Part shown: one piece after another, positions 17,751 to 28,191 of the stretch
Numbering within the stretch: the first letter of the stretch is position 1
Layout of the letters: every line of letters begins with the position of its first letter
Assembly: GCF_041154505.1 (NCBI RefSeq)
Contig: NZ_AP028672.1
Location: 4,256,501 to 4,320,500 of the forward strand
From: Acidovorax sp. A79
GTDB lineage: Bacteria; Pseudomonadota; Gammaproteobacteria; Burkholderiales; Burkholderiaceae_C
DNA: 64,000 nucleotides
Direction of reading: 5' to 3'
The notes under the pieces: generated by a model
The model's database searches: none
What the model was told of the DNA's origin: nothing
What the model saw: the letters and a program-made list of their open reading frames with translations, nothing else
Made by a program: the position numbers and the translations under genes

Positions 17751-18833
17751 ATGAAAGTTGCACTTATTACCGGCGTTACAGGCCAAGACGGAGCGTATCT
17801 TGCTGAACTGCTTCTTGAAAAGGGCTATGAAGTTCATGGCATCAAGAGGCGGTCATCGCTGCTCAATACGGATCGCATTGACCATCTCTACCAAGACCCT
17901 CATGTCCAGGGGCGGCGCTTTTTCCTGCACTATGGAGACATGACGGATTCATCCAGTCTGATTCGCATCATCCAGCAGGTCCAGCCTGACGAAATCTACA
18001 ATCTGGCGGCTCAGTCCCATGTTGCGGTTTCCTTTGAGGAGCCCGAGTACACGGCCAATTCGGATGCCTTGGGCCCGTTGCGCATGCTGGAGGCCATCCG
18101 CATTTTGGGGCTGGAGAGGAAAACACGTTTCTACCAAGCCAGCACTAGCGAACTTTATGGCTTGGTACAAGAGGTGCCGCAAAAGGAGAGCACGCCTTTT
18201 TATCCACGCAGTCCATATGCTGTTGCCAAGCTCTATGCCTACTGGATCACCGTCAATTATCGTGAGGCATATGGAGTCTATGCCTGTAATGGCATTCTTT
18301 TCAATCACGAGTCACCGGTGCGGGGCGAAACCTTCGTCACGCGAAAAATCACGCGGGCCATGGCGCGCATCAAGTTGGGGCTGCAGGATAGCCTTTACCT
18401 TGGCAATCTGGATGCCCGGCGTGACTGGGGCCACGCGCGCGACTATGTGGAGATGCAATGGCTGATGCTGCAGCAGGATCAGCCCGAAGATTTTGTCATT
18501 GCGACGGGGGTGCAATACAGCGTGCGTGATTTCGTGGATGCCGCTGCACAAGAACTGGGCATGACCATCCAGTGGAGCGGCCAAGGGGTTGAGGAGGTAG
18601 GTCGCGACGCACGGGGGCGAGTGATTGTGCGTGTCGATCCGCGCTACTTCCGCCCGACGGAGGTCGAGACGCTGTTGGGTGACGCCACACGCGCAAGGGA
18701 AAAGCTGGGCTGGGTGCCCAGGACTTCATTTGCCGACCTGGTTGCCGAGATGGTTCGCGAAGATCTCAAGAGTGCGGAGCGCGATGAATTGGTCAAGAAA
18801 CATGGCTTCTCAGCCTATGATTTCCATGAATAA
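17751..18833 (+). CDS. gmd: GDP-mannose 4,6-dehydratase
   Basis: Converts GDP-mannose to GDP-4-keto-6-deoxymannose using bound NADP. The 360-aa SDR protein shows the N-terminal Rossmann motif [17 protein letters not shown], the catalytic TSELYG serine/threonine-glutamate stretch and the YAVAK Tyr-x-x-x-Lys pair (PRSPYAVAK), then [16 protein letters not shown]. An AGGGG ribosome site lies just upstream of the ATG. The next gene starts within its last codons, so gmd and fcl act as a pair fed by manC. Confidence 0.97.
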   Translation: MKVALITGVTGQDGAYLAELLLEKGYEVHGIKRRSSLLNTDRIDHLYQDPHVQGRRFFLHYGDMTDSSSLIRIIQQVQPDEIYNLAAQSHVAVSFEEPEYTANSDALGPLRMLEAIRILGLERKTRFYQASTSELYGLVQEVPQKESTPFYPRSPYAVAKLYAYWITVNYREAYGVYACNGILFNHESPVRGETFVTRKITRAMARIKLGLQDSLYLGNLDARRDWGHARDYVEMQWLMLQQDQPEDFVIATGVQYSVRDFVDAAAQELGMTIQWSGQGVEEVGRDARGRVIVRVDPRYFRPTEVETLLGDATRAREKLGWVPRTSFADLVAEMVREDLKSAERDELVKKHGFSAYDFHE

Positions 18834-19770
18834 CGCGGATACATCCCATCTGCGAATTTATATTGCCGGCCATCGGGGCATGGTGGGGTCGGCCATAATG
18901 CGCCGCCTGCGTTTAGGCGGGTATGGCGAGCCAATCACGCGTACCCACGCGGAATTGGACCTGACGCGGCAGGCGGAGGTCGAGGCCTTCTTTGCCCGGG
19001 AGCGGCCCGACTATGTATTTTTGGCGGCAGCCAAGGTGGGGGGTATCCAGGCCAACAATACCCAGCGGGGCGATTTCATTCTCCAGAATCTGGTCATGGA
19101 GAGCAATGTGATCGATGCAGCGCGGCGTAGCGGTGTGCCCAGGCTGATGTTTCTAGGGTCGAGCTGTATTTATCCCCGTGATTGTCCTCAGCCAATACGC
19201 GAGGAATACTTGCTGACTGGCCCGTTGGAGTCGACCAACGAGCCCTATGCCATCGCCAAGATCGCAGGCATCAAGTTGTGCGATGCGTTCAATCATCAGC
19301 ATGGGACACGTTATTTGTCGGTTATGCCGACCAACCTCTATGGCCCGAACGACAACTACGACCTGAACAACAGCCATGTGCTGCCAGCCCTGATTCGCAA
19401 GGCCCATGAAGCCAAAGAGCGGGGGGATGCGGAACTGGTTGTGTGGGGATCGGGGCGGCCCATGCGGGAGTTCCTCTACGTGGATGATTTGGCGGACGCG
19501 TGCGTGCGCCTCATGGAGTGGGGTGTCGGCGGCGGTATCTATAACATTGGAACCGGACAGGATGTGACCATTCGCGAGCTGGCGGCCACGGTGATGGAGG
19601 TTGTGGGGTTCAATGGCGAGATCGTGTTCGATGCCAGCAAGCCCGACGGCACGCCGCGCAAGTTGCTCGACGTCAGTCGCATGCGGGAGATGGGGTGGTC
19701 GGCCTCAGTCCCGCTGCGCGAGGGAATTGCACTTGCGTACACCGATTTCCTGAAGCGCTATGGGCCATGA
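18826..19770 (+). CDS. fcl: GDP-L-fucose synthase
   Basis: Epimerase/reductase turning GDP-4-keto-6-deoxymannose into GDP-fucose. It is 314 aa from ATG 18826, which overlaps the gmd stop; in-frame ATGs at 18802 and 18817 are alternatives. Visible are [14 protein letters not shown] (Rossmann), LGSSCIYP (catalytic Ser), and the [11 protein letters not shown]yr/Lys pair, followed by [15 protein letters not shown] typical of the family. Because fcl is present, GDP-fucose rather than GDP-rhamnose is the likelier product. Confidence 0.96.
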   Translation: MNNADTSHLRIYIAGHRGMVGSAIMRRLRLGGYGEPITRTHAELDLTRQAEVEAFFARERPDYVFLAAAKVGGIQANNTQRGDFILQNLVMESNVIDAARRSGVPRLMFLGSSCIYPRDCPQPIREEYLLTGPLESTNEPYAIAKIAGIKLCDAFNHQHGTRYLSVMPTNLYGPNDNYDLNNSHVLPALIRKAHEAKERGDAELVVWGSGRPMREFLYVDDLADACVRLMEWGVGGGIYNIGTGQDVTIRELAATVMEVVGFNGEIVFDASKPDGTPRKLLDVSRMREMGWSASVPLREGIALAYTDFLKRYGP

Positions 19771-20519
19771 CCCAGCCCCTGGTTACCTTGGCTGTACCGT
19801 CGTTTCGCCAGGGCCGCTATCTGAATCAGGCTTTGTCTTCCATCTTTGCGCAGGATGTGCCTGTGGAAGTCTTTGTCATGGATGGAGGCTCGGACGACGA
19901 CACGCTGGCCGTATTGGACCGATGGAAGGACCGTCTAGCAGGCTGGCGCAGTCATCCCGATAGAGGGCAGTCCGAGGCTATCAATGAGGGTATAACAAAG
20001 GGCCGTGCGCCATATGTTTGCTGGCTCAACAGCGATGATTGGTTGTTGCCCCAGGGCCTTGCACGGCTGTTGGCTGCGTTGGAGCGCGCACCTGGTTCGG
20101 CCCTGGCCTATGGCAGCACTTGGGATTGGGTCGAGGCGACGGGTCGGCGCCGCCGGTCGCTGGTACTGCCGTTCAGTGAGTGGGCGATGGCGCGGGTGAA
20201 CGTCATTTCCCAGCCCGGCACGCTCATCCGGCGTAGTGCCTGGGAGGCGGTGGGTGGCGTGGACTCCGGTTTGCATATGGCGATGGACTACGACTTATGG
20301 TGGCGTCTTTACCGCCATTCGGGTGCGCCCGTGAGGGTGCCGGACATGGTTGCTGTCAACCGAGTGCATGCTCAGACCAAAACCAATACGCAGCGGAAGC
20401 GGCATTATCAGGAAGCGATGGCCGTGGTGCGGCAGCATCACGGCAAGGTTCCACTCAAATGGTGGCTGGCCTATCCCTACGCGGTGTGGTGGCGGGGCTG
20501 GCGTGGTTCGGCGAAGTAG
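19767..20519 (+). CDS. GT2 family glycosyltransferase
   Basis: A 250-aa cytoplasmic glycosyltransferase. The start overlaps the fcl stop in ATGA fashion. GT2 motifs are [26 protein letters not shown] and the metal-binding [11 protein letters not shown]. It resembles the GT2 domain at the end of the 876-aa protein (both have DRGQSEAIN / DAGQSQAIN and LNSDD), so the two are probably related members of one subfamily. It closes the plus-strand glycan operon. Confidence 0.9.
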   Translation: MTQPLVTLAVPSFRQGRYLNQALSSIFAQDVPVEVFVMDGGSDDDTLAVLDRWKDRLAGWRSHPDRGQSEAINEGITKGRAPYVCWLNSDDWLLPQGLARLLAALERAPGSALAYGSTWDWVEATGRRRRSLVLPFSEWAMARVNVISQPGTLIRRSAWEAVGGVDSGLHMAMDYDLWWRLYRHSGAPVRVPDMVAVNRVHAQTKTNTQRKRHYQEAMAVVRQHHGKVPLKWWLAYPYAVWWRGWRGSAK

Positions 20520-20972
20520 TGAGGTTGTCAGCCGCAGTGCATTCGATTTGATTGCCGCCGCCACATCCCCCTTTGGGACGCGACCACCAATTTCTCCACT
20601 CATGGGTCGCAATCCTGATGCAGGTCGGGAGGGGCAAATCTTCGACAATTCGTCGGTCTGGGCTACCGGGGAGTGAGGAAAATAGCAACGGGCCCCCGTC
20701 TCTTGCGATCCTGTTCCAGAGGCCAACTGAGCGCGAGGCGGTTGGATGTGCGGCCCGCCAGTCCTGTGCATGCAGTTCTTTGCAGCAGATTGGGGCCGCG
20801 TTCAGTAGAGCGCTTGGTTTCGGCTTGGCCAATGTTTGCTAAATGCTGGTGTGCCGCTACGCTGCTCCAGCGCCCAAGCTTATCAATAGAAAACGACCTG
20901 TTCGCATTTTCCAACATCCTGGGTTTATCTGTAATACGATCAATATTAATATTTTTTGCTAATATTTGCATT
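20520..20972. other. Intergenic region before cysQ
   Basis: No gene recognised. The cysQ frame is open through much of this stretch (from 20673) but the extra 100 codons have no family counterpart. The last 40 bases (20933-20972) are very AT-rich (repeated AATATT) and probably hold the cysQ promoter; no precise boxes are assigned. Confidence 0.4.
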
Positions 20973-21767
20973 ATGCGTCAACAAGATATGATGGAGTTGG
21001 TGCCGGAATTGATTCGAACCGCCCATGCCGCTGCTGCGAGGATCATGGAGGTGTACGACAACGGCCCAGTGCTGACGCAATGGAAGGCGGATGAGAGTCC
21101 TGTCACTCAGGCTGATCTGGTGTCGCACAACAGTCTGGTGAACAGCCTGAGTGACTTGAAATTGGGCTGGCCGGTGGTGTCGGAAGAGGACGAATCGTCC
21201 CTGGCACAACGCAGGCCGGATCAATGTTTCTGGCTGCTGGATCCGCTGGACGGAACCAAGGAATTTCTTGGGCGCAATGGCGAGTTCACGGTAAATATCG
21301 CGCTCATCAAAGATGGCCGGCCAGTGCTGGGTGTGGTTGGCGCACCTGCGTTGGGGCGGCTGTATTGGGGCGGCCAAGCAATGGGGGCGTGGCGCATGGA
21401 CGCTAGAGGGGCTGCTGTGCCCATCCAGGTGGCACGGCTGCAAGTGGCCAAGCCGGTACGGGTAGTGGCGAGCAGAAGCCACATGGATGCCGCAACCCAA
21501 GCGTTCATTGGCCGGTTGGGGGACGCGAACGTGGTGCAGGCGGGGAGCTCGCTGAAGTTCTGCTTGCTTGCGGAAGGACTGGCTGATATTTACCCGCGGT
21601 TTGGTCCCACCTGCGAGTGGGATACGGCAGCTGCGCAGGCCGTATTGGAGGGGGCGGGTGGCGTCGTGGTGGACTTGGGCTGTGTGCCCCTGAGCTATGG
21701 CAAGCCGGAGGTGTTGAACCCCTTTTTCGTGGCGGCCTGCGCTATGGACGCAATCCCTCGCGATTGA
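20973..21767 (+). CDS. cysQ: 3'(2'),5'-bisphosphate nucleotidase CysQ
   Basis: Mg-dependent phosphatase that removes the 3' phosphate from PAP, the by-product of PAPS-dependent sulfotransfer and sulfate reduction. The 264-aa inositol-monophosphatase-fold protein shows SEEDES (first metal site) and WLLDPLDGTKEFL (second metal motif), then the late GPTCEWDTAAAQAVL motif. ATG 20973 is chosen; ATGs at 20988 and 20991 also fit. Its place next to a glycan cluster encoding two sulfotransferase-like domains suggests it supports sulfation, although a general sulfur-metabolism role is equally possible from the protein alone. Confidence 0.92.
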   Translation: MRQQDMMELVPELIRTAHAAAARIMEVYDNGPVLTQWKADESPVTQADLVSHNSLVNSLSDLKLGWPVVSEEDESSLAQRRPDQCFWLLDPLDGTKEFLGRNGEFTVNIALIKDGRPVLGVVGAPALGRLYWGGQAMGAWRMDARGAAVPIQVARLQVAKPVRVVASRSHMDAATQAFIGRLGDANVVQAGSSLKFCLLAEGLADIYPRFGPTCEWDTAAAQAVLEGAGGVVVDLGCVPLSYGKPEVLNPFFVAACAMDAIPRD

Positions 21768-22009
21768 CGAGCTGCGTACACCTGGCCGGTGCACCTGTGC
21801 CGCGGCTGTCTGTTGGGTTCTCAGCCACGGCCAATCTGGCGGGCGCGGACTGTCAGTCCTGTTTGCCGGCTTTTATGCCAGCCAGTCCGCTAGGGGGCTA
21901 AAAAAATTCTGATGCGCAGCATTCTGGTATCTCTGATTGCCACATTCTGGTGACCGCGGGAACAGGTGCTCGCATGGCCGCCAATGGCTGGGCGGTGCAA
22001 GGCGGCCGT

Positions 22010-23890
22010 TCAATGTCTCCGCCCTGTGGGAACCTCCCATTTCGCCAGGCACAGCAGCGTGGTTGCGGCCATGTACTTTGCTACGCTGAACCACGAATTG
22101 AAGATGCGCGACTTCCCTTCAATGCGCAGATTCATCGAAACCGGCACTTCCGAAATCGTGAGGCCTGCCCTGCGTATCAAAAGCAGGGCACCAAGATCTT
22201 GGTAGTCCAGCAGGGTGGCTTCGCGGGAAGCCAACACGCCCATGACCTCGCGGTTGTACAGCCGAAATCCAGAAGTCAAGTCGCGCAGGTCGAACCCTGC
22301 CAGTTGGCGAAACCACCGCCAGGCGATCTGGCGCAGTCGGCTGGCGCGCTCTGGGAATGCGCCTACGATCAAATCCGCTTGGCCGCGTGCCTGGAGCAGC
22401 GTCGGGATTTCCTGCACTTCGTGCTGGCCGTCTGCGTCCATGGTGATGACAGCCTGGTACCCGCCGCGCAGGGCGTGGCGAATGCCTGCCTGCATTCCGC
22501 CCCAGGCCCCCATGGGAAGTACCGGACTAAGGACTGTTGCTCCAGCCGCGCGCGCAATCGAAGCCGTATCGTCTGTGCTCTGATCGTTGATGACCAGCAC
22601 GTCGTTCCAGCCCGCGGCCTTCAGGTGTTGTAGCACCGCCCCAATGGCGGCGGCCTCGTTGCGGGCGGGAATGACGATCAGTACGTCCTTCTTGTGCGGT
22701 GATCCATGGCCCGTTTCTGGTGCGACCAATGCATATTGTGCGGAGACCTGCTGTTCGCAGGCGACGATGGAAAAGTACCGATCCAAGGCCTGCCGCCCCG
22801 CATGCCCCCACTTCGTGCGCAGTGCGGGGCTGTTTTTCAGTTGCTCTATGGCGGCCTGCCACCCCGGCACATCTTCTGGCGGAACCCGCAAGCCTGCGCC
22901 GGCCTTGGACACCACCCAGGGCATGCCGGAGCCTGGCAAATCCGACACGATGCAGGGTTTGGCGTGTTGCATGGCCTCCAGCAGCACCATGCCGAAGGCT
23001 TCGGTGCGTTCGCGCGAGGCAAGGCAAAACACATCGCAGCTTTGCAGTAGGACGTTTTTCTCTGCATCGTCCACATTGCCAAGCAGGCGCACGTTGGCGG
23101 ACCTGTCGGGCGGAGTATGGGCCTGGATCAGCATTTGCAATTTGCTTTGCAGTTCGCCCTCTCCTGCGATCAGGAGTTCCACGCCGCTCACGCCGGCTGT
23201 GGCCTGAATCAACGTTTCAAAGCCTTTGTAGTAGGTTAGCCGTCCGATGGACAGCAAGCGCAGGGTATTGTTGCCTCCATTCCACGGCGTTGGCGTAGGG
23301 GCGGGGCTGTTCAGCGGGGCAGCCCCGAGGCCCAGAGGAATGACGGCACATTTGCTTTGCCAATTCTGGAGGGGCTCGCTGGCTTCCAGATAGGGCGTTG
23401 ACGTGGCAATGATGCGTTCAGCACGCCTCAGCACTGCCTGTTCGAACGGCCGGTAGAGACGATAGGCTAGCGCTACGGCAATCCGGATCTGCGAAACCAC
23501 TACATCGGAATGCCAGTGCACCACCCAAGGCAGGGCGCGGGCCTCGGAAAGCGTCAGCGCCCAAAGGGCCGAGTTATTGGGCATGTGAAGATGCAATATC
23601 TCGGGTTGATGCCTGCCAATGGCATTCTTCAGTGCCGTGCGAAACCCCAGGGCCATGGGGGCATAGACCAGCTGGAACTGCACAGGCACTCGCACGAGCC
23701 AAGGTGGATCTCCAGGCTCAGGACTGCCGTGCACCACTGCGGCAGCATCGATGCCCGCGGCGCGCTGCGCCTTGATGAGGTCGGCCAGAAAAACTTCCAT
23801 GCCTCCTCGGTACGGAGGATAGAACTTGCCTACATGCAGGACACGCAAAGCCACGGCGTTGGGCCCGACGTTATTTCTTGCCTGCCGCAA
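22010..23890 (-). CDS. GT4-GT2 fusion glycosyltransferase
   Basis: A 626-aa fusion. Residues about 15-385 are a GT4 retaining glycosyltransferase (HVGKFYPPYRGGMEVFL, LSIGRLTYYKGF, and the donor-binding EAFGMVLLEAMQ). Residues about 402-600 are a DPM1-like GT2 domain (VLIVIPARNEAAAIGAVL, NDQSTDDT, metal motif TMDADGQH, and GFRLYNREV). A single weakly hydrophobic segment is near the C-terminus. Its ATG overlaps the stop of the upstream TPR membrane protein by 20 bases, so the two are coupled. A GT2 that makes polyprenyl-phosphate sugar beside a GT-C-like protein would be a donor/transferase pair; that is inference. Confidence 0.88.
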   Translation of the reverse strand: MRQARNNVGPNAVALRVLHVGKFYPPYRGGMEVFLADLIKAQRAAGIDAAAVVHGSPEPGDPPWLVRVPVQFQLVYAPMALGFRTALKNAIGRHQPEILHLHMPNNSALWALTLSEARALPWVVHWHSDVVVSQIRIAVALAYRLYRPFEQAVLRRAERIIATSTPYLEASEPLQNWQSKCAVIPLGLGAAPLNSPAPTPTPWNGGNNTLRLLSIGRLTYYKGFETLIQATAGVSGVELLIAGEGELQSKLQMLIQAHTPPDRSANVRLLGNVDDAEKNVLLQSCDVFCLASRERTEAFGMVLLEAMQHAKPCIVSDLPGSGMPWVVSKAGAGLRVPPEDVPGWQAAIEQLKNSPALRTKWGHAGRQALDRYFSIVACEQQVSAQYALVAPETGHGSPHKKDVLIVIPARNEAAAIGAVLQHLKAAGWNDVLVINDQSTDDTASIARAAGATVLSPVLPMGAWGGMQAGIRHALRGGYQAVITMDADGQHEVQEIPTLLQARGQADLIVGAFPERASRLRQIAWRWFRQLAGFDLRDLTSGFRLYNREVMGVLASREATLLDYQDLGALLLIRRAGLTISEVPVSMNLRIEGKSRIFNSWFSVAKYMAATTLLCLAKWEVPTGRRH

Positions 23891-25865
23891 TCACAGCGCG
23901 CATCTGAGCGTACTGCTGGTTGCGTGGATCCAGCGCCAGGGCTTGATCCAGGTCGTTCAGGCTGTCTGCCTCCTGGCCTGCACGGTGGTAGGCCATGGCA
24001 CGGCCATAGTAAAGGGGCGCGGTGGGCGCGCTGGCAATCAGGGGGTTAAACAACGCCAGGGCTGCCTTGGTGTCGCCCTTGCCCATATGCGCCAAACCCA
24101 GGCCAAGCAACAATTTCTGATCGTTGGGATGCTTTTGCAACAGTTCATTAAAGCCGCGAATGGCTTCGTCGAACAGTTGTGCTGCCATGGCCGTTTCCAG
24201 CCGGCGCAAGCGAAGTGTGGAGGCAGTGCTTTGCTGCCGTGGATCCCCCTCGGCTTTGCCCAGCGCGACGGTGAAGCTCTCGAACGCCGGGATGAATTGG
24301 CCTAAAGCGGCTTGCGACTCTGCGCGCTGATAGTACAAGGGCATGCCGGTATAGCCTTGGGCCTCGGCCACTGCGAACGCCTGGAGTGCTTCAGCGTGCC
24401 TTTGCTTGAGCTGCAGAATGGCACCAGCATTGAACCGTGCGCTGCCTCCTAGTTCGCCGCGATCCCCCAGGGCCAAGGCTGTGGAGATGCTGCGTTCTGC
24501 CGGCTCCACCATGCTTCGGCTCTGGTAGTACGCGCCCAGGTTCAGGAATGGACGGCTGCGTCCCACGGCGTTCGCGGGTGCCCGGAGATCGATTTTTTCT
24601 GCAGCATCTGTCCAGGCCGTCACCTCATCGCGCAACGACAGATTGCGCTCCAGCGCCAGCGCACCGAACAGCAAACCCAGCACGGCACCAAGCGCATAGA
24701 TTGCCCGGGGCCTGAAGCCCGTGAGTGCAATCGCCAGCAATCCGGCAAGTGCCACCCCCCAAAGATAGCTGCGGTACAGTACGAACGGATCCTGCACCCA
24801 GACGGTGATGAACTCCGTGGCAAACCACAACAGCGGAAAGAGGACAAGCAGCGCAGCAAGGCTGAGTGCGCCCGTGCGACGCAGGAGCAGCCAAGCCGCG
24901 CCGCAAAGCAGCGCCACGTAGCCAAAGGCTCCCACGACATGCCAGGATGATGTAAAACCCAGCGGAAAGGCCGGGCGCAGGTCGATGGACATCCATCCGA
25001 CATAAGGTACCACCCACAGCAGGCCATAAGCAAAGAAGAGTGCAGCTTGGTTGAAGATGCTCAGGGGAAACATCTGCTGCGAAATTCCCGGCCGCAGGGT
25101 CTCAAGCTGCTGGACAAAGGCGATGGACTGTGCGTCAAAAAGCTGGCCGACCAATTCCCCACGGAAATGCAGGAGCGCGGCGGTGGCCAAGGTCAGCAGC
25201 ACCAGTGCAGCGCCCGTCGCCATGGCGATGCTCTTCATGCTGGGGCGGCGAACATGGATATACAGTGCAATGGCCACGGCGACCGTCATGACCGCATGCT
25301 CTTTGGAGAGTAGGGCAAGCAGATAGCTCGCCAATGCGCCCGCATACCAGGTCGCGCGTTTCGTTTCCAGCGCACGCACAAACGCCCAGCACGCGAGCAC
25401 GGCAAACAGCGTTGCCATGAGGATCGACCGCTGTACCAGATATCCCACCGCGTAGACAGCCACCGGATTGAGCGCAAACAAAGCGATGCCCACCCGCAGC
25501 GCGGCGTCTTGTGATGCTGCGAAGTGCTCTTGGTCCGCGATGTCCTCCGGGAAGCGGGTGTGTGCCATCAGCGCCTTGAAAAGCGCGTACATGGCCGCCA
25601 CAACACCCAGATGAAGTGCTATGTTGACCAGCCGCTGCTTCCACCAGCCACCACCCAGCAGCTGGTCTACCCAGACGAAGCTGCCATACGACACCATGCG
25701 CTGTTGGATCTTCAGCAGATCGCCATAGGTGCCGAAGATGGATCCATCCGTGAGCCGCTGGTCGTCGAACAACAGTTCGTTGTGCAACCCCGGCACATAG
25801 ACGCCCAGCACGGCCACGAACAAAACCAGGGCGAAAAGGTAAGTTGCTTTGCCGTGTGCAGCCAT
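23871..25865 (-). CDS. Polytopic membrane protein with C-terminal TPR repeats, TMTC-like GT-C
   Basis: A 664-aa protein. The first 430 residues have about ten hydrophobic segments, and the first periplasmic loop carries LLFDDQRL followed by a GGGWWKQRLVNIALHL stretch. This is the layout of TMTC-type GT-C mannosyltransferases, with an acidic pair in the first loop. Residues about 450-660 are TPR-like helices (NAGAILQLKQRHAEALQAF, FNELLQKHPNDQKLLLGLG, LNDLDQALALDPRNQQY). ATG 25865 is chosen because it precedes the first membrane helix, though no good ribosome site is seen. The open frame runs 54 codons further upstream. It could glycosylate proteins or lipid-linked glycan. Confidence 0.75.
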   Translation of the reverse strand: MAAHGKATYLFALVLFVAVLGVYVPGLHNELLFDDQRLTDGSIFGTYGDLLKIQQRMVSYGSFVWVDQLLGGGWWKQRLVNIALHLGVVAAMYALFKALMAHTRFPEDIADQEHFAASQDAALRVGIALFALNPVAVYAVGYLVQRSILMATLFAVLACWAFVRALETKRATWYAGALASYLLALLSKEHAVMTVAVAIALYIHVRRPSMKSIAMATGAALVLLTLATAALLHFRGELVGQLFDAQSIAFVQQLETLRPGISQQMFPLSIFNQAALFFAYGLLWVVPYVGWMSIDLRPAFPLGFTSSWHVVGAFGYVALLCGAAWLLLRRTGALSLAALLVLFPLLWFATEFITVWVQDPFVLYRSYLWGVALAGLLAIALTGFRPRAIYALGAVLGLLFGALALERNLSLRDEVTAWTDAAEKIDLRAPANAVGRSRPFLNLGAYYQSRSMVEPAERSISTALALGDRGELGGSARFNAGAILQLKQRHAEALQAFAVAEAQGYTGMPLYYQRAESQAALGQFIPAFESFTVALGKAEGDPRQQSTASTLRLRRLETAMAAQLFDEAIRGFNELLQKHPNDQKLLLGLGLAHMGKGDTKAALALFNPLIASAPTAPLYYGRAMAYHRAGQEADSLNDLDQALALDPRNQQYAQMRAVIAAGKK

Positions 25866-26080
25866 GGAGGGGCGTGAGGGGAATTGGGCGATCAACCCAT
25901 GAGAAGCCGATGGAGCCCGGCCAGTGTAGCAGACCAAAAATAGGGGTTGGCCGAGAAAAAACGCACGTGAAGAGTCCTCTTGTAGGTGACATTTTCCGCC
26001 GGTACATTCGCTTTCCGGTGGGCCCATTTTGTTATATATATGTGGGGCTTCCCGGTTCCGGCATTCGGCGTTTGGTACCG

Positions 26081-27013
26081 CTATGCCAGCATCAACTCCA
26101 GGTTCTGAACCGCTCCTCCCGAAGCTCCTTTGCCCAGGTTGTCGAACACGGCGGTCAGGACCACCTGCCCGTGGCGCTCGTTGGTGAATACGCCCAGCCG
26201 CAACTGATTGGTGCCGTTGAGGGCTTGCGGGTCCAGGTGCTCGATGGCCCCGGCCTCCGCCAGGCTTGTCACTTCCACATGCGTAGCGCCCGCAAAGTGG
26301 TGTTCCAGGCAGGCGTGCAGGCGCTCGCCGGTGATGCTGGCGGGTAATTGCCGCATCAGCAGCGGAATGGTAAGTGCGATGCCTTGGCGAAAAGAGCCAT
26401 ACGCCGGCAGGAAGAATGGGCGTTGTGACAGGCCCGCATGGCGTTCGATTTCCGGCGTGTGCTTGTGCTCCAGCCTCAGGCCATAGAGCTTGAACGCGGG
26501 TGCACCACTCCCGCTCCCTGCAGCCGCGCCTTCATGCTCCTCCACGCGCGCCCGGCCGCCACCTGAATAGCCAGAGACTGCGTGGATGGTGATGGGGTGG
26601 TCCGCAGGCAGCAAGCCCGCCTGTACCAGAGGCCGCAGCAGGGCGACGGCACCGGTGGGATAGCAGCCGGGATTGCTCACGCGCCGGGCGCGGGCGATCC
26701 GCGCGGCCTGCTCTTTGTCCATTTCGGGAAATCCGTAGACCCAGCCGGGGGCGGTGCGGTGCGCGGAACTCGCATCGATCACGCGGACCGCGGGGTTGAC
26801 GACGGCGGCGGCCGCTTCCCGCGCCGGGGCATCCGGCAGGCAGAGGATCGCGACGTCGCAGCTGTTGATGGCCTCGGTCCGCCGGGCCGCCTCCTTGCGC
26901 TCGCCCTCGGGCAGCGTCAGCAGGCGCAGGTCTGTGCGATGGCGCAGGCGGTCGTGGATCTGCAGCCCGGTGGTGCCCTGGTCGCCATCGATGAAAACAA
27001 GGGGAGCGCTCAT
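26081..27013 (-). CDS. argC: N-acetyl-gamma-glutamyl-phosphate reductase, type 2
   Basis: NADPH-dependent third step of arginine biosynthesis. At 310 aa it matches the short (type 2) form. Visible are [13 protein letters not shown] (nucleotide-binding loop), the catalytic cysteine in [12 protein letters not shown] and AVSGYSGGG. The true ATG at 27013 is the first residue of the conserved domain; the frame is open upstream across the divergent LysR gene. It stands alone and is transcribed away from the LysR regulator, with 103 bases between the starts. Confidence 0.95.
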   Translation of the reverse strand: MSAPLVFIDGDQGTTGLQIHDRLRHRTDLRLLTLPEGERKEAARRTEAINSCDVAILCLPDAPAREAAAAVVNPAVRVIDASSAHRTAPGWVYGFPEMDKEQAARIARARRVSNPGCYPTGAVALLRPLVQAGLLPADHPITIHAVSGYSGGGRARVEEHEGAAAGSGSGAPAFKLYGLRLEHKHTPEIERHAGLSQRPFFLPAYGSFRQGIALTIPLLMRQLPASITGERLHACLEHHFAGATHVEVTSLAEAGAIEHLDPQALNGTNQLRLGVFTNERHGQVVLTAVFDNLGKGASGGAVQNLELMLA

Positions 27014-27069
27014 GGGGTGTTCCTGGTGTGTGAATGTGGGTACGGAATCTTCAACGGAGGCATAGAATT

Positions 27070-27086
27070 TGAAAAGTTGAATTTCA
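27070..27086. promoter_or_regulatory. Candidate LysR binding site between argC and lysR
   Basis: Inverted repeat TGAAA-N7-TTTCA in the 103-base divergent gap, about 30 bases before the LysR start. LysR regulators commonly bind interrupted dyads in such gaps and control their own gene and the neighbour. Assignment rests on symmetry and position only. Confidence 0.35.
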
Positions 27087-27116
27087 CAAACATCAGCATC
27101 AGTTTTACTGAACGTC

Positions 27117-28004
27117 ATGCGCGAACTCAATCTGGACCGCCTGCGCACGCTGGTCACCATTGCCGACCTCGGCTCGTTCGCCGGGGCCGCCCGCGTGTTG
27201 CACCTTGCCGCGCCCACGGTCAGCCTGCATGTCGCCGACCTGGAGGCGCAGATAGGCGCGCCCCTGCTCGTGCGCAAGCGTGGCGAAGTGAAACCCTCCG
27301 GCGTGGGCGAATCCCTGGTCGAGAGGGCGCGCCGCCTGCTGGCGGATGCCGAGGAGGCGCTGGACGTCGTGCAGCGGCAGGTCCAGGGCCTGTCGGGCCG
27401 CGTGCGGCTGGGTGCCTCCACCGGTGTCATTGCGCACCTGCTGCCCCGGGCGCTGGAGGTGGTCGGGCAGCATCACCCCGGCATTGACGTGCAGGTGGCG
27501 GTGCTCACTTCGCAGGAGACCATGGCGCGCCTGGCCAACGGCTCGCTGGATGTGGGCCTTGTCGCGCTCCCGCAGGGCGCCGTGCAAGGTGTCAAGGTGC
27601 TGCCGTGGCGGCGTGACCCGGTGATGGCGTTTGTTCCGGCCGCATGGCCCGCACGCCGGCGTGCGACGCCGCAGTGGCTGGCGAGCCAGCCGCTGATCCT
27701 CAACGACGTGGGCACCAGCCTGTCGCGCCTGGCCAGCGAGTGGCTCGCCCTGGCGGGCAGGCATCCCAAGGCGCGCATCCAGCTCAACTACAACGATGCC
27801 ATCAAGAGCCTGGTGGCGGCGGGTTATGGGGCCACCCTGTTGCCGCACGAGGCGTCCGCGGCCGTGCCACTGGACCCGCGCATCCGCATGCTGGCGCTGC
27901 GCCCCGCACTGTGGCGGCCACTGGGCATCGCGCACCGGGCGGGGGCGGTGGAGCGGGCGACCCAGCATGTGCTGGACGTGCTGTGGCAGCAGCGGCAGGC
28001 GTGA
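27117..28004 (+). CDS. LysR family transcriptional regulator
   Basis: A 295-aa regulator with an N-terminal winged helix-turn-helix ([38 protein letters not shown]) and a C-terminal periplasmic-binding-like effector domain ([29 protein letters not shown]). It is divergent from argC, which may or may not be its target; no effector can be deduced. Confidence 0.92.
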   Translation: MRELNLDRLRTLVTIADLGSFAGAARVLHLAAPTVSLHVADLEAQIGAPLLVRKRGEVKPSGVGESLVERARRLLADAEEALDVVQRQVQGLSGRVRLGASTGVIAHLLPRALEVVGQHHPGIDVQVAVLTSQETMARLANGSLDVGLVALPQGAVQGVKVLPWRRDPVMAFVPAAWPARRRATPQWLASQPLILNDVGTSLSRLASEWLALAGRHPKARIQLNYNDAIKSLVAAGYGATLLPHEASAAVPLDPRIRMLALRPALWRPLGIAHRAGAVERATQHVLDVLWQQRQA

Positions 28005-28191
28005 AGGCGCAACGAAGGCGTGTGGGCGGCCTGGGGAGCATTGGCGTCGCGGCGCGCCGGCAAGAACCCCTACCGAGAAGATCTGCCGGTGGCGCTCGCC
28101 TCTGCATGGCCTCGTGCTACGGATTGAGTAGCGGTTTGGGGGCCACGGGGGCGGTCTTCACGCTGCACGCCTTCGGGGCCCTGGCGGCGGG

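Noticed and set aside
20673..20972. N-terminal extension of CysQ by 100 residues
   Set aside because: The added residues are Arg/Ser-rich and have no counterpart in the family; ATG 20973 gives the normal length.
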